A stretch of 64,000 bases of DNA, taken from NCBI GenBank assembly GCA_963932465.1, contig OZ010786.1:596181038-596245037 (forward strand). The letters are read 5' to 3'. This stretch comes from Maratus speciosus. Its lineage: Eukaryota; Arthropoda; Arachnida; Araneae; Salticidae. Positions 11,753 to 20,450 of this stretch are shown one piece after another (the first letter of the stretch is position 1; each line of letters begins with the position of its first letter). Below the pieces are notes generated by a model, which worked only from the letters and a program-made list of their open reading frames with translations, was not told where the DNA came from and did no database searches. The translations under genes were made by a program, and so were the position numbers.

Positions 11753-11767
11753 AGTTGCTTGGCAACT
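11753..11767 (-). other. 3'-terminal stem-loop of the ORF1-only LINE
   Basis: The sequence AGTTGCTTGGCAACT forms a 6-bp stem with a 3-nt loop about 40 nt from the inferred 3' end. The related LINE has AGTTGAAGTCAACT at the same place (19950-19963), so the innermost pair changed from C-G to A-T with pairing kept. Confidence 0.6.
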
Positions 11768-12392
11768 TTACATCCGGGCTAAGAGTAAATCGTGTTACAA
11801 TGCAATGGGAGAATTAGAAAAAAAGAGCGTTTAAACGCGGCTAGTAGCCACGAAAAATAGAGAGTAAAAGCTAAAAAGATAGACAATTTTTAAAAAAAAA
11901 AAATTGTTAGTATAACTAGTAGTGAAAAAAAATGTTCCATATGATCCACATATATGTCCAGGACAGGCGAAACAGCTACCAAAGGAAGCCCCATAAAAAA
12001 AAGACTCAATTCAGAGACCCTACATTTAATATCGCTTGATAAGTAAAAAAGTTTAACACAGTGAAGAAAAGAAACAAAACTAAATATATACATAATTACA
12101 AGAGAATTTAAATTACTATAAGTAAAAAAGAATAAAAATGTAAGAAAAACCTACAGTGAGGAGAGTTCAAACTAAAAAAAAACAGATAAATGCAAAAGCC
12201 GAGGGGATCAAACGACAGCAAAAGTACAGCGTCCACCCAGTCTAGTAATTTGAGGTGAATTAAACATGGGAATGAAAGAAATAAGAGTAATATCATGAGA
12301 AGAGCATACAATACTAGAATAGAAGTTTTTTTTTTAATTTTTAAACAAACAACACAAACAAAAAGAAGGAAAAAATTTAGCAAATGAAGAGC
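11768..12392 (-). other. 3' untranslated region of the ORF1-only LINE
   Basis: T-rich sense strand with short ORFs that are hydrophobic only because of the T-rich composition. It contains no endonuclease or RT motif. Confidence 0.55.
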
Positions 12393-13517
12393 TTAATCTT
12401 CGTTAATGTTGATATGACTTGCAAGTTTATTAAATTCAGTTAATATAACCATCAATTTTTGCATCGGATTATCGAGTTTCTTAGTCTGAGTTGAGATGTT
12501 CTTTATACATTTTAGGAATTTAGTGATTTGAAAGATTTGTTTAACTTCGTTGAAAGTATTAAGAATGTCTTTAATATCATTGGTATAATTAGTAGGAGCA
12601 TTAGAATTTTCAATAGTAGGGGAGGAAGGGGTGTTTGCGGTAGTACTATCATTGTTATCAGAGTTTAATTCTACATTACTAGTTGAGGGTTCAGAGTCTT
12701 TAGTATTTTTGGTATAATTATAATTCTTAAATATATCCACTAAGATTTGGCTTTCTTGGAATAGATTGCTGACGCTATTACTTGTTTTACGGTTTTGTTT
12801 ATTTTCTAGTCTATAGGGATTTTTTGGACAACCGCGGAAATTCGCTGGGTGCCAGAGTCCACAATTGGCACAAGTGGGTTTAATACGCCCCTTGTGGTGA
12901 CAATCTGTACTTAAATGTAGATCTCCGCATTTTACACATTTAGCATCGAAGCCACACACTTCTGATGCGTGACCGTAACCTTGACATTTGCAACACTGTT
13001 TTACACGATTTTTGCTAGTAAAAGCTTTAATCTTAGCAGAAATATAATGTATATTGTTAATTTGGTAAATTTCTTCAAAGTTCTTACGAGGTATAACATT
13101 TACCATGTATATCGGCATTGGTTGGCCAGTTTTACGATTTTTAAGCATGGCAGCCCTAGTGACTGCGAAACCATGCTCCCTGAGACTATCTTCAATAATT
13201 TTAGTATCGGTGTAACAGGGGAGGCTCGTAATGCATATTTTATTGGGTCGAAGTTCTTTAGGATCAAGAGTGGTATATTTCTTTTTCTTTTGGTCTAGCC
13301 ATTTCTGAGTAGATTTAAAGTCCTTATCAGAGTTACATTGTATAACAATGCGTTCGCCTTTTAGCGTTATTTTGAGTTTTTCTGAGTTTAACTCCGTAAT
13401 TTCATGGGCAACCGTCGCCCAATTGCTGTCGACTTCGACGTAGAAAGGGTTAAGAGATTTTTTAACTTTGACAGTATCCTGTGTATTTTCACTAACATTT
13501 GATTCATCCATATCCAC
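12393..13517 (-). CDS. LINE ORF1 (gag-like) protein with three zinc knuckles
   Basis: A 374-residue open frame. In the Jockey/X-element clade, ORF1 proteins bind the element RNA in a ribonucleoprotein particle. A conserved N-terminal nucleic-acid-binding region spans about residues 20-170. It is followed by three cysteine knuckles at about 176-188 (CCKCQGYGHASEVC region), 194-206 and 216-230 (CX2CX3HX6C). The protein matches the 23129-24790 ORF1 in order, including PCYTD, KTG.P.P.Y.VNV.PR and FEEIYQI. The homologous frame continues upstream of the listed ATG for about 40 residues (PLSNKY-like), so this ATG is probably internal. It is likely part of a decayed element, although the zinc-knuckle half is intact. 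Confidence 0.85.
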   Translation of the reverse strand: MDMDESNVSENTQDTVKVKKSLNPFYVEVDSNWATVAHEITELNSEKLKITLKGERIVIQCNSDKDFKSTQKWLDQKKKKYTTLDPKELRPNKICITSLPCYTDTKIIEDSLREHGFAVTRAAMLKNRKTGQPMPIYMVNVIPRKNFEEIYQINNIHYISAKIKAFTSKNRVKQCCKCQGYGHASEVCGFDAKCVKCGDLHLSTDCHHKGRIKPTCANCGLWHPANFRGCPKNPYRLENKQNRKTSNSVSNLFQESQILVDIFKNYNYTKNTKDSEPSTSNVELNSDNNDSTTANTPSSPTIENSNAPTNYTNDIKDILNTFNEVKQIFQITKFLKCIKNISTQTKKLDNPMQKLMVILTEFNKLASHININED

Positions 13518-13973
13518 ATTTTCAGTTAGGTTAACTTCGCTAGCGATATTTTTATATTTATTACTAAGTGGGATAGGAGAACTCTCCTGCGAAATAGGTC
13601 GTTTAACTCCTATCTTAACAGCGTTGAAATTTTTTTTTTTTAAGATTAGTGTTAGTAAGAAAAAAATTAGGAGTTTTCTTATACTTAATAGAGCAGAAAA
13701 AACTAAAGATAGCTCAATTTAACAAATTATCATGGGTTGGCTCCCTAAGCAAAGTAAAAGCATCAAGGCAAGTTTTCCTTACCTCTTCTTGCTCTGAAGC
13801 AGAAGCAGAATAGCCGTCTTTAGCCTTAATGTCCAAAATATATTGATCCACAAATGTGTAGAAATCACTTAATATAGTTTTAGCATATTCTTCAAAATTT
13901 GTAGAAAATCTGTCAAACTGGTCCTTGAAATTGCTGTTTAACGTTCCATTACATATTTTGTCGATAACTTCCT
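13518..13973 (-). pseudogene. N-terminal remnant of the LINE ORF1
   Basis: The 13714-13973 part of a 96-residue frame resembles the N-terminus of the intact ORF1, with a helical segment ending LLREPTHD against LFKEPFDP. It stops at 13714 and is out of frame with the zinc-knuckle ORF. The intervening sequence is A/T homopolymer-rich and probably carries the frameshift. The first residues of the frame (13974-14004) come from the neighbouring MITE, not from the LINE. Confidence 0.6.
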
Positions 13974-14180
13974 TAACCCTAGATCTACCGGGAATTTTAT
14001 TCAAGTTTTAATAAAACGTTCTACACCAGAATTTTTATTTAAAACTATTTAACTTATTTATTTACCTTATTTTTGTCTGGTTTATATACTTAGTTTATTT
14101 TAAAGAAATTTCTGGTTTGAATGAATATTTTGTATGTACCTGTCGGGTCCAATGGACCCGTCTGGTAGACGGAGGGTTAA
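13973..14180. mobile_element. TTAA MITE, 'CTAGAACTACCGG' family
   Basis: Bounded by TTAACCCTAGATCTACCGGG on the left and GTCTGGTAGACGGAGGGTTAA on the right (last 20 bases shown as a motif). An inner palindrome CGGGTCCAATGGACCCG lies next to the right end. It is about 90 percent like the tandem pair at 61442-61853. The CCCTAGA start resembles canonical piggyBac termini. Confidence 0.88.
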
Positions 14181-14640
14181 TATAATAATCTTGATCATCT
14201 GTAGCCGTCATAATGCAGCACTAAATAGCGAGCGAAAACTATTCTAACGAACCGCCCCACCTGCCATTCACACTGCGAAAAATATAACATTTTACACCTT
14301 TTCTATTTTTTTTCTACCAGATATATATAAATTAATTTATTTAAAAGTTTCCGGTGCGAATCCTGATTAAACTCAGGTGGGACAAAACTTTTTGCGGCAG
14401 TGAACGTGTTAAAGAAAAGTGAGCAATTTTACATAAGATGTCGTCTATATATTACAAATTGCACGAACTTCGAGTTTTAAAATGTATCTTCCACTTTTTT
14501 TAAACTTAATTTACTGTCTTTAGACGAAAAAAGTGTTTAGTTTATGTATTTTTATTTAATCGCCAAGTTAGAATGGGATAAAAGTTGAGGATGCCAACAT
14601 TACATTCACATGACAAAGTTTAATATACAGGGTTTTGCCA
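14181..14640. other. non-coding DNA, part of a dispersed repeat
   Basis: Around 14535-14625, the segments GTTTATGTATTTTTATTTAA and ACATTCACATGACAAAGTTT recur near 18515-18600, 60580-60675 and 55325-55415, so this is a repeat family flanking the Tc1-like elements. A degenerate MITE-like end (GCAGTGAACGTGTTAA) lies at about 14398-14413. Confidence 0.5.
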
Positions 14641-15300
14641 AATTTAGAGTGGTAGTAGTAGGTATCAAAAGGATGAAAAATTACCATAAATTAAGGGGTC
14701 ACAGGGCTGCCACAGGACACTATTTTTTCTAGTCTACCTCACACCACTTTCTCAAAAAAATATTTTATATATTAGTCGTACGAATAGAATAGGAATATAG
14801 TCGCATGTGGCAGCCCTGGTGTCGCAAACCACGTATGTAATCAAAAATGTAGGAGTGTCTACCCAAATTCAGTTTGAGTTGACGGTAATAACTTCAGAAA
14901 ACTGGAGTGTATTATAATAAAAAATTTAATAGACATTCTCACCTTTGTTGTAAATGTGATAATATAAAAACGTGGTAGAAGTTTCTAGTGTAAGGACTAG
15001 CAGTATGTACTTGATACTCCACATTTTGGACTGCGATTATCATTTCATTCGTTATCATCGATTGCTTGAGTGCCATGTTTTTCTAGAACTTTTCGTGATG
15101 TTATAACATTTCACACAAGACATGGTACATATCGCTGCATTTTCATTGCAATGTATTTATATTTATCGAAATTATTATCTTCAACCGAAGTTCAGTTAGA
15201 ATGAAACGCCCTGTATTTGTGACTAAATAAGTGTTTTGCGACCCTATGTTCTATGGAGATTTTTCATCCTCTTAATGCCTATTATCACCCAACTGAATTT
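14641..15300. repeat. imperfect inverted repeat, about 660 bp
   Basis: AAAAGGATGAAAAATTACCA and its surroundings at 14658-14692 are matched in reverse around 15250-15300 (GAGATTTTTCATCCTCTTAA, then ATTATCACCCAACTGAATTT). An outer TACAGGG (14626) and an inner CCCTGTA (near 15210) suggest a further MITE end. No ORF. Confidence 0.55.
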
Positions 15301-15391
15301 ATCGGTCGAATTCGGCAACACATATTATCCCAAAAATCATCCGATTAATTTTTTTTGTTTTCAGTGACATACATTGATTGACACTAGGCAT

Positions 15392-16041
15392 TGTTGCCAG
15401 TGGACTATTTTTATTGTTCATATTTCTTGATTGGCATCACTTTATTGAAGTGGTAAAATTACCTTTGTTTTATCCATAATTAATACAACCTCTGTCCAAA
15501 TTAGTTGGTACATTTGATTACTTTTTTACTGATTATTGATAGTGATGATTTTATGATTTTTTGAACATTTTTCAGAGATTTCAGGGTACTATGGTATCAA
15601 TCAACGACATTTACTTACGAGCATTTCCTCCGTCTCTCCTTAAATAAGTACGAAATTAGTTAAAAGAAATCCAGTGTTCGCACGCTCTTAAGCCACGCCC
15701 CATTTTAATAAGGATTCTTCCACCAATAATCGCATAAAACTACCTTCTAGCTAATGAATCGTTAATTCTTTAAGAAGAAAATGATCTTTATGGTATACTG
15801 GTTGGTAAAGTCCTTACAAAATGGTGTCGATCTACTAAATTGCATCGGAAATTATTTATGACTCCACCCACTTGAAATGTAGCAATTAATTTGGGACAAA
15901 ATCTTCGATCTAAATGTCGCAACAATTTAAACGGAGGGAGTACATAATTAATATGTTATTAAATAAGGCGAATTTTACCGTTTAAAAAAAGATGTCCCAA
16001 TCCAGAAATCTGAATTACGAGAAAGTACCCCACTGGCAACA
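15392..16041. mobile_element. 'TGTTGCCAG' palindromic MITE, interrupted
   Basis: The ends are TGTTGCCAGTGGACTA and a right end TACCCCACTGGCAACA. Inner segments are TTGATTGGCATCAC on the left and AAATAAGGCGAATTTTACCG on the right. It is split by another MITE at 15486-15940. Relatives are at 19170, 40991, 45729, 47369 (half) and 63622. Confidence 0.78.
15486..15940. mobile_element. nested MITE with Stowaway-like ends
   Basis: A 455-bp insertion flanked by TA. Its left end reads CAACCTCTGTCCAAATTAGT. Its right end, read inwards, is CTCCCTCCGTTTAAATTGTT, then GCGACATTTAG against GGTACATTTGA. CTCCCTCCGT is the terminus typical of Stowaway-type Tc1/mariner MITEs. No ORF. Confidence 0.65.
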
Positions 16042-16239
16042 CTGACATCAAGCACAAAAAGTCAAATGAAGTGAAAGATAGTCCATGGGGTAATTAAAAA
16101 TCTAGTAATCGGAATTTTTGCAGAAAACTGAAATAAGTTTAATAGTGTACAGAAACAAATAAAGTGCCAAAATAAATTGCTTTTGCTTTTTACATGTTAT
16201 ACATCTGGCATAGATGCAAAAACAGAAGTCGTAATGTTT

Positions 16240-16761
16240 CATCTTTGTCATACCACTATTTTAAAATAACAATTTTCTAAATTAATCGCAATGTTATGCC
16301 AATAAATAAAACAAATAATACTTTTATGTAACAAGTGACATGAATCCTGAATATATATATTGATAGGAAATCCTGCGAAGCATGACAAATAGGTTTGTAT
16401 CGACCCTACAGATGGGTGCATAGAAATTGTATAAATCTCTTTATGGAAGAGACACGCAAAAATATTAATCTAGCAAAAGTTATGTAAGATTGGTGAAGTA
16501 AGCAGTGTATAATTGAATAGAAAAATTGGAATTTCAAGATTGCTACTTATCCTTGATTATTTTTGAAAGTGCTTGTTTTGTCATAGAACGTATTGCACAA
16601 AACATATTTACATATTAAGAATTATATATTAATTCTCACATTCTAAACTGTTATTTTAAACAACTTAGCCATTATTATAACAAAATGTTAAATTTTAATA
16701 AACAAATGTTAATAAAGCATACTAAAATAATTAATAATTTGTGTACTGGAACAAAAATTTA
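16240..16761. repeat. left flank shared with the second Tc1-like locus
   Basis: Sequence from AAAATAACAATTTTCTAAAT onwards, including AAATCCTGCGAAGCATGA and CAGATGGGTGCATAGAAATT, recurs at 58540-59040. The two loci are therefore copies of a larger unit, not two independent Tc1 insertions. Confidence 0.75.
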
Positions 16762-17001
16762 TGCACTCATATTCGTGAAAATTGCAACACTATCAAGGAA
16801 TGACGCTATTGGGCTGAAAATTTCAAAGGATGCAAAGTATAGTGTGTAATGCAAATGATTCCAATTTCAGAGTCACCACTTAGGCGTGGGCTCAGCAGCA
16901 CTCTCTGGACTGCCGATGAAACCATATAAAGGGAGGACTGTAGCGGGACGTTGAAATTTGACTAGGGTTATCTGCTAGTGGTAAACATTAGGTGAGACGT
17001 A

Positions 17002-17176
17002 CCGTAATTTCCGGTGTATAGCAAGCGGAACAAACAATCGTGTTTCGAACCAGAAATTTTTAAAAATAAAATGTAACTTTTTAGATCATGGTAAATATTG
17101 GTCTCCAAATACTGAATAAAATTTCTGGGTCCAAACTGAATTGTTTGATCTGCGGGCTATACACCGGAAATTACGG
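17002..17176. mobile_element. 175-bp MITE nested in Tc1 copy 1
   Basis: The termini are CCGTAATTTCCGGTGTATAG and its inverted partner CTATACACCGGAAATTACGG, a perfect 20-bp match. It is flanked by TA on both sides. The homologous uninterrupted site in copy 2 reads GAAACGTAACTATG near 59271-59284. Insertion falls just before the transposase start codon. Confidence 0.93.
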
Positions 17177-17181
17177 TAACT

Positions 17182-18108
17182 ATGCTCCTTCTACGAAAGA
17201 GGGCGACATTTCAACAACTGACGGAGTTTCAACGGGGAATCATCGGTCTCCATGAAGAAGGATTTCCCTATCGTGCAATAGCAACTCGCGTGACACCTAA
17301 CAGCAGCAGAGTGGAAACAGTGCACTGAAGAGGATCGGAGAATTCGGAAATATAGGAGTGGATTCCGAACGATGATGTCAACGCGCAATTATAGACACAT
17401 GGTTCGCATGGCTCTGTCGAAACGTACAGCTTCATCTACACAGTTGGCAGCACATTGATAAACTGCTACAGGTTTATCACTGTCTGCTTCGTCTATTCGT
17501 CGTCGTCTGCTGCACCGTGGACTTCGAGCAAGAACTCTTTTATAGAGGAATACCATCCTTCAAAATCATCGACGCCTTCGGCTGCAATGTGCTCATGAAC
17601 ATAGAGAATGGCATTCAGATTGGAAACAAGTCGTTTATTCTGACAAATCCCGCTTTAATTTCTGATACCGTGTTGACCGCATTCATGTTAGGCACCCTGC
17701 TGGTGAACGCTACATTCTAGAGTAAATTATCAATCGCCAAAGTGGACGAGCACTAGAATTATGTTCCTGGGTGCGATTGCGCTTCATGAACGATCGCAGC
17801 TGCTACGAATTGTGGGTAATCTGAAGAGCAATAGGTATATTAGTGAACTTCTGGAGACCGAAGTCCTTCCTTTCCTTCAAGGCATTCCTGGAGCTATCTT
17901 TCAACAGGATAATGCCGTCCCACATGTTGCAAGGAATGGTCAAGAGTTCTTGTCAGAAGAAAACATACAGCTTGTACCGTGGCCTGCCTATTCGCCGGAT
18001 ATGTCACCTGTTGAATATATCTGGTATTTCGTTGATCGGCGTCTCGCTCGTGATCCTCACCCTACAGCTTCTGCAGATCAACTTTGGGTACGCATACAAA
18101 TAATATAG
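17182..18108 (+). pseudogene. Tc1-like transposase, broken
   Basis: Transposases of this family bind the element's inverted repeats and cut at TA through a DDE triad. The start ATG (17182) opens a 48-residue piece with helix-turn-helix features (FQRGIIGLHEEGFPYRAIA) that stops at 17328. The catalytic C-terminal half is open from 17761 to 18108. It contains QQDNAVPH (second Asp) and SPDMSPVEYIWY (final Glu), with the spacing expected of a DD34E enzyme. The middle, including the first Asp region, is scattered over frames. The enzyme cannot be functional. It is closely similar to the 59282-60290 copy. Confidence 0.85.
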
Positions 18109-18374
18109 AATGCTCTTCCCCAGGAAGACATTCAAATTCAGTTTCACGTCGTGCTACGTCGTATAAAAACACTTATAAGTTTAGTAGTAAAAACGCGCAC
18201 TTATATGCAGCGCGTGGCTGCTACACCAATTACTGATTTCGGATACTTAATATGTTTTTGTTTTGTTTTTTTTGCTTTGAAAAGGGTATAAATTTTTTGA
18301 ATCAATATCAGTCTTTTATGTATTAAATATCATTTAATTCTGATGATTGTACCATGGTGTTGTAATAAGTGTAT

Positions 18375-18640
18375 GTATGACACATTAAACTTTTAAAAAC
18401 TTTAAAAATATATTCATTTTGTATTAATTTTATTTTATTTTATTTTTAAAGTATTACTTTATCTTAATATTAATTTGTCCTGTGTTCTTATAATGTTATA
18501 TTAGACCGGGAAAGTAAATAGTTTATTCATTTATATTTAATCTCATAGAATTGGATCGGAAAATTGTTGTGGAGGCTAATGTTTCATTCACATGATGAAC
18601 TTTAATATATGTTTTCCCAAAAATTATCCCATTATATGAG
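18375..18640. repeat. right flank shared with the second Tc1-like locus
   Basis: TGACACATTAAACTTTT and GTGGAGGCTAATGTTTCATT recur at 60437-60670, extending the duplicated unit beyond the Tc1 ends. Confidence 0.7.
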
Positions 18641-19169
18641 TAAATTAATAAACCGGACTGGACAACCCTTAAAGGTACTCAGAGAAGAGGAAAATTAGTG
18701 CACATGTTTTACAAAAGCTAGATAAAAATAAATAAGTTTTATTTCAAATGCATGTATTTTTAAAGTAAGGGATTTGTAAAGGCATATTTTATTATTTTAT
18801 TTATTCCGAATTTGTTTTTAATTTCTTGCTCAGGTTTAAAAGACACTAATTTTGTTGATATATATTTGTTTAAAAGAAGAATTAAAGAAAAATTTATTTG
18901 CAGTTGTTTTAAAAATATTCCACTAATAGTATATTGCAGCAAAATGAGATTATTTCACTTAATCTCAGGCGATCACTTTAATTTCAGTCACCACTCATGT
19001 TATAAAATTATTTTTATGGCACATAACTACAAGAATTGCAATAAAAAACTCACCACGATAGAGGTTTCTGCAACACTTAGAAAATAAATCTAAAAAAAAA
19101 AAGAAATTCATAAGCAAATAGTGGTGGTAAATGTTTTAATTTAGTCTCTATAAAAAGAGATCGTTTTAC
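18641..19169. other. AT-rich DNA, nothing recognised
   Basis: Short overlapping frames on both strands (18760-19087) have no motif and low-complexity composition. I see no gene here. Confidence 0.5.
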
Positions 19170-19331
19170 TGTTGCCAGATTGTTGATTGCCACTGCTTTT
19201 TTGAAATAGAAATATTCGGCCTACTTAAAAATAGATTAAACATTCTGAAAAATAAGGCGAATTATACTATTTAAAAAAAGTGGTGATTGTGAAATAATCT
19301 AAATTAAAAAAATCACCAATATGGCAACACT
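19170..19331. mobile_element. 'TGTTGCCAG' palindromic MITE
   Basis: TGTTGCCAGATTGTTGATTG at the left is answered by ATCACCAATATGGCAACA at the right. The interior has AAATAAGGCGAATTATACTA, the core motif shared with the TTAA families. Confidence 0.72.
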
Positions 19332-19896
19332 GGATCGTTCTGACAGCTATTATCTGTATAAATACTAAATGGATAATCTGTGATTAAAATTACAGATAAA
19401 TCGCTAAAAACCACTGAACATCAATAGTAGTGCTGTCAGCAGAGTTTCAGTTTGACATGATCTTCATTAAGAAATTTCAAGTTCATACCGAAAATGCTGA
19501 AAGGAGAATTTTTTCCTTAAATATCTATCCCAAAATGTGTGTCATTCTAAAAAGGATAAAATACTGTTCAGATGTTTTTGTATGAATTTGGGATTGCTAA
19601 ACAAAAAATGAAATCAAAGTGACAAATTTCGTTTACAGTGCACTATTGTAGTATCGTTTAGATTGCTCGATTGCTACAACTTATTTTGAATTTGTATGCT
19701 TCGCATTTTCTGCTCCATTAAATCTGTCATGAAATAAGACGAATATTACTATTTAAAAGAAAAAAAAATTGGTGGCTATGAATTTGTTAGAGAAAAATAA
19801 AAATAGGTAGCACATCTCCGAAAAAGCATTTATTGGGTCCATCGGAAAGTCGTGTCGTGTTAAGAAAATTAATTCGTACCGGAAAATTCTGCCCGA

Positions 19897-19909
19897 TAAT
19901 TATTAGACA
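19897..19909. repeat. 13-bp target-site duplication of the LINE (left copy)
   Basis: TAATTATTAGACA here is repeated exactly at 25030-25042. The flanking bases differ on both sides, which fixes the length at 13. Confidence 0.9.
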
Positions 19910-19949
19910 AACAGTACTGAGCAGTGAAGCAGCGGTTAAGGGGTTACCT

Positions 19950-19963
19950 AGTTGAAGTCAACT
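19950..19963 (-). other. 3'-terminal stem-loop of the LINE
   Basis: AGTTGAAGTCAACT is a near-perfect hairpin about 40 nt from the 3' end. Its position and flanks (CTAGTTG...CAACTTTACA) are conserved in the ORF1-only relative, where the stem differs by a compensatory pair. It may be recognised by the element's RT. Confidence 0.6.
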
Positions 19964-20450
19964 TTACACCCAGTCAGATATTTGTGATGTCTTACATATA
20001 TAGAAGAGCCATTGGGAAAAAAATAAATGTGTAGTTGTTTACAACTACTTAAAAAAGGAAAAACTAAAGATTTTACTAGCATAGAAGCTTTAAACAATAA
20101 AGATAAATAAGTTAAAGAAAGTTTAAAAACTTGAATTTAATAGTAAATTATATTAAAATATAGGTATAGCTGCAGTACTAGACTGCTGTAAAGAGTAGAT
20201 AATTAAGTAAAAAATAAAAGTTAGCACTAGTTCATAGGTTACTCTCACCAAGCTTGGGCAAGGAAAGGCGGTTAAGGAAGGCAGCAAGGCTGCTTACATT
20301 AACAAAAAAGGCACTAATTAGGGCAATATATATATATTTTTTTCTATATAGTTATATATAGAGGGTTTATTTTTATATAAATATTAAAAAAGTAAAAGAA
20401 GGAAAAAGAGAAAAATTTACTAGAGCAATCTGATGCGGTGAACACAAAGC
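19964..20450 (-). other. 3' untranslated region of the LINE
   Basis: AT-rich, with a TATATATATA run near 20328-20337. No coding signal. It ends with the conserved stem-loop segment. Confidence 0.75.

Larger units (their letters stand above)
11715..13973 (-). mobile_element. ORF1-only relative of the Jockey/X-element LINE
   Basis: The minus strand encodes a LINE ORF1 protein (12393-13517 plus an N-terminal remnant to 13973), followed directly by an AT-rich 3' region. The last part of that region aligns with the 3' end of the full LINE at 19910-25029: GGATGTAAAGTTG...CAACTAGGGAAT against GGGTGTAAAGTTG...CAACTAGGTAAC. No endonuclease or RT sequence lies between. The 5' end abuts a TTAA MITE and looks truncated. 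No target-site duplication was found. It seems to be a non-autonomous derivative in which ORF2 is missing. Confidence 0.68.
16762..18374 (+). mobile_element. Tc1/mariner element, copy 1 (dead)
   Basis: The left end (TGCACTCATATTCGTGAAAA then TTGCAACAC) and the right end (GGTGTTGTAATAAGTGTATG) form inverted termini at TA sites. The body carries a broken transposase (17182-18108) and a nested 175-bp MITE. The copy at 59041-60434 lacks that MITE. Confidence 0.78.

Noticed and set aside
12108..12383. 91-residue hydrophobic minus-strand ORF after the LINE ORF1
   Set aside because: The hydrophobic residues come from a T-rich sense strand; it lies in the 3' untranslated region and has no endonuclease or RT motif.
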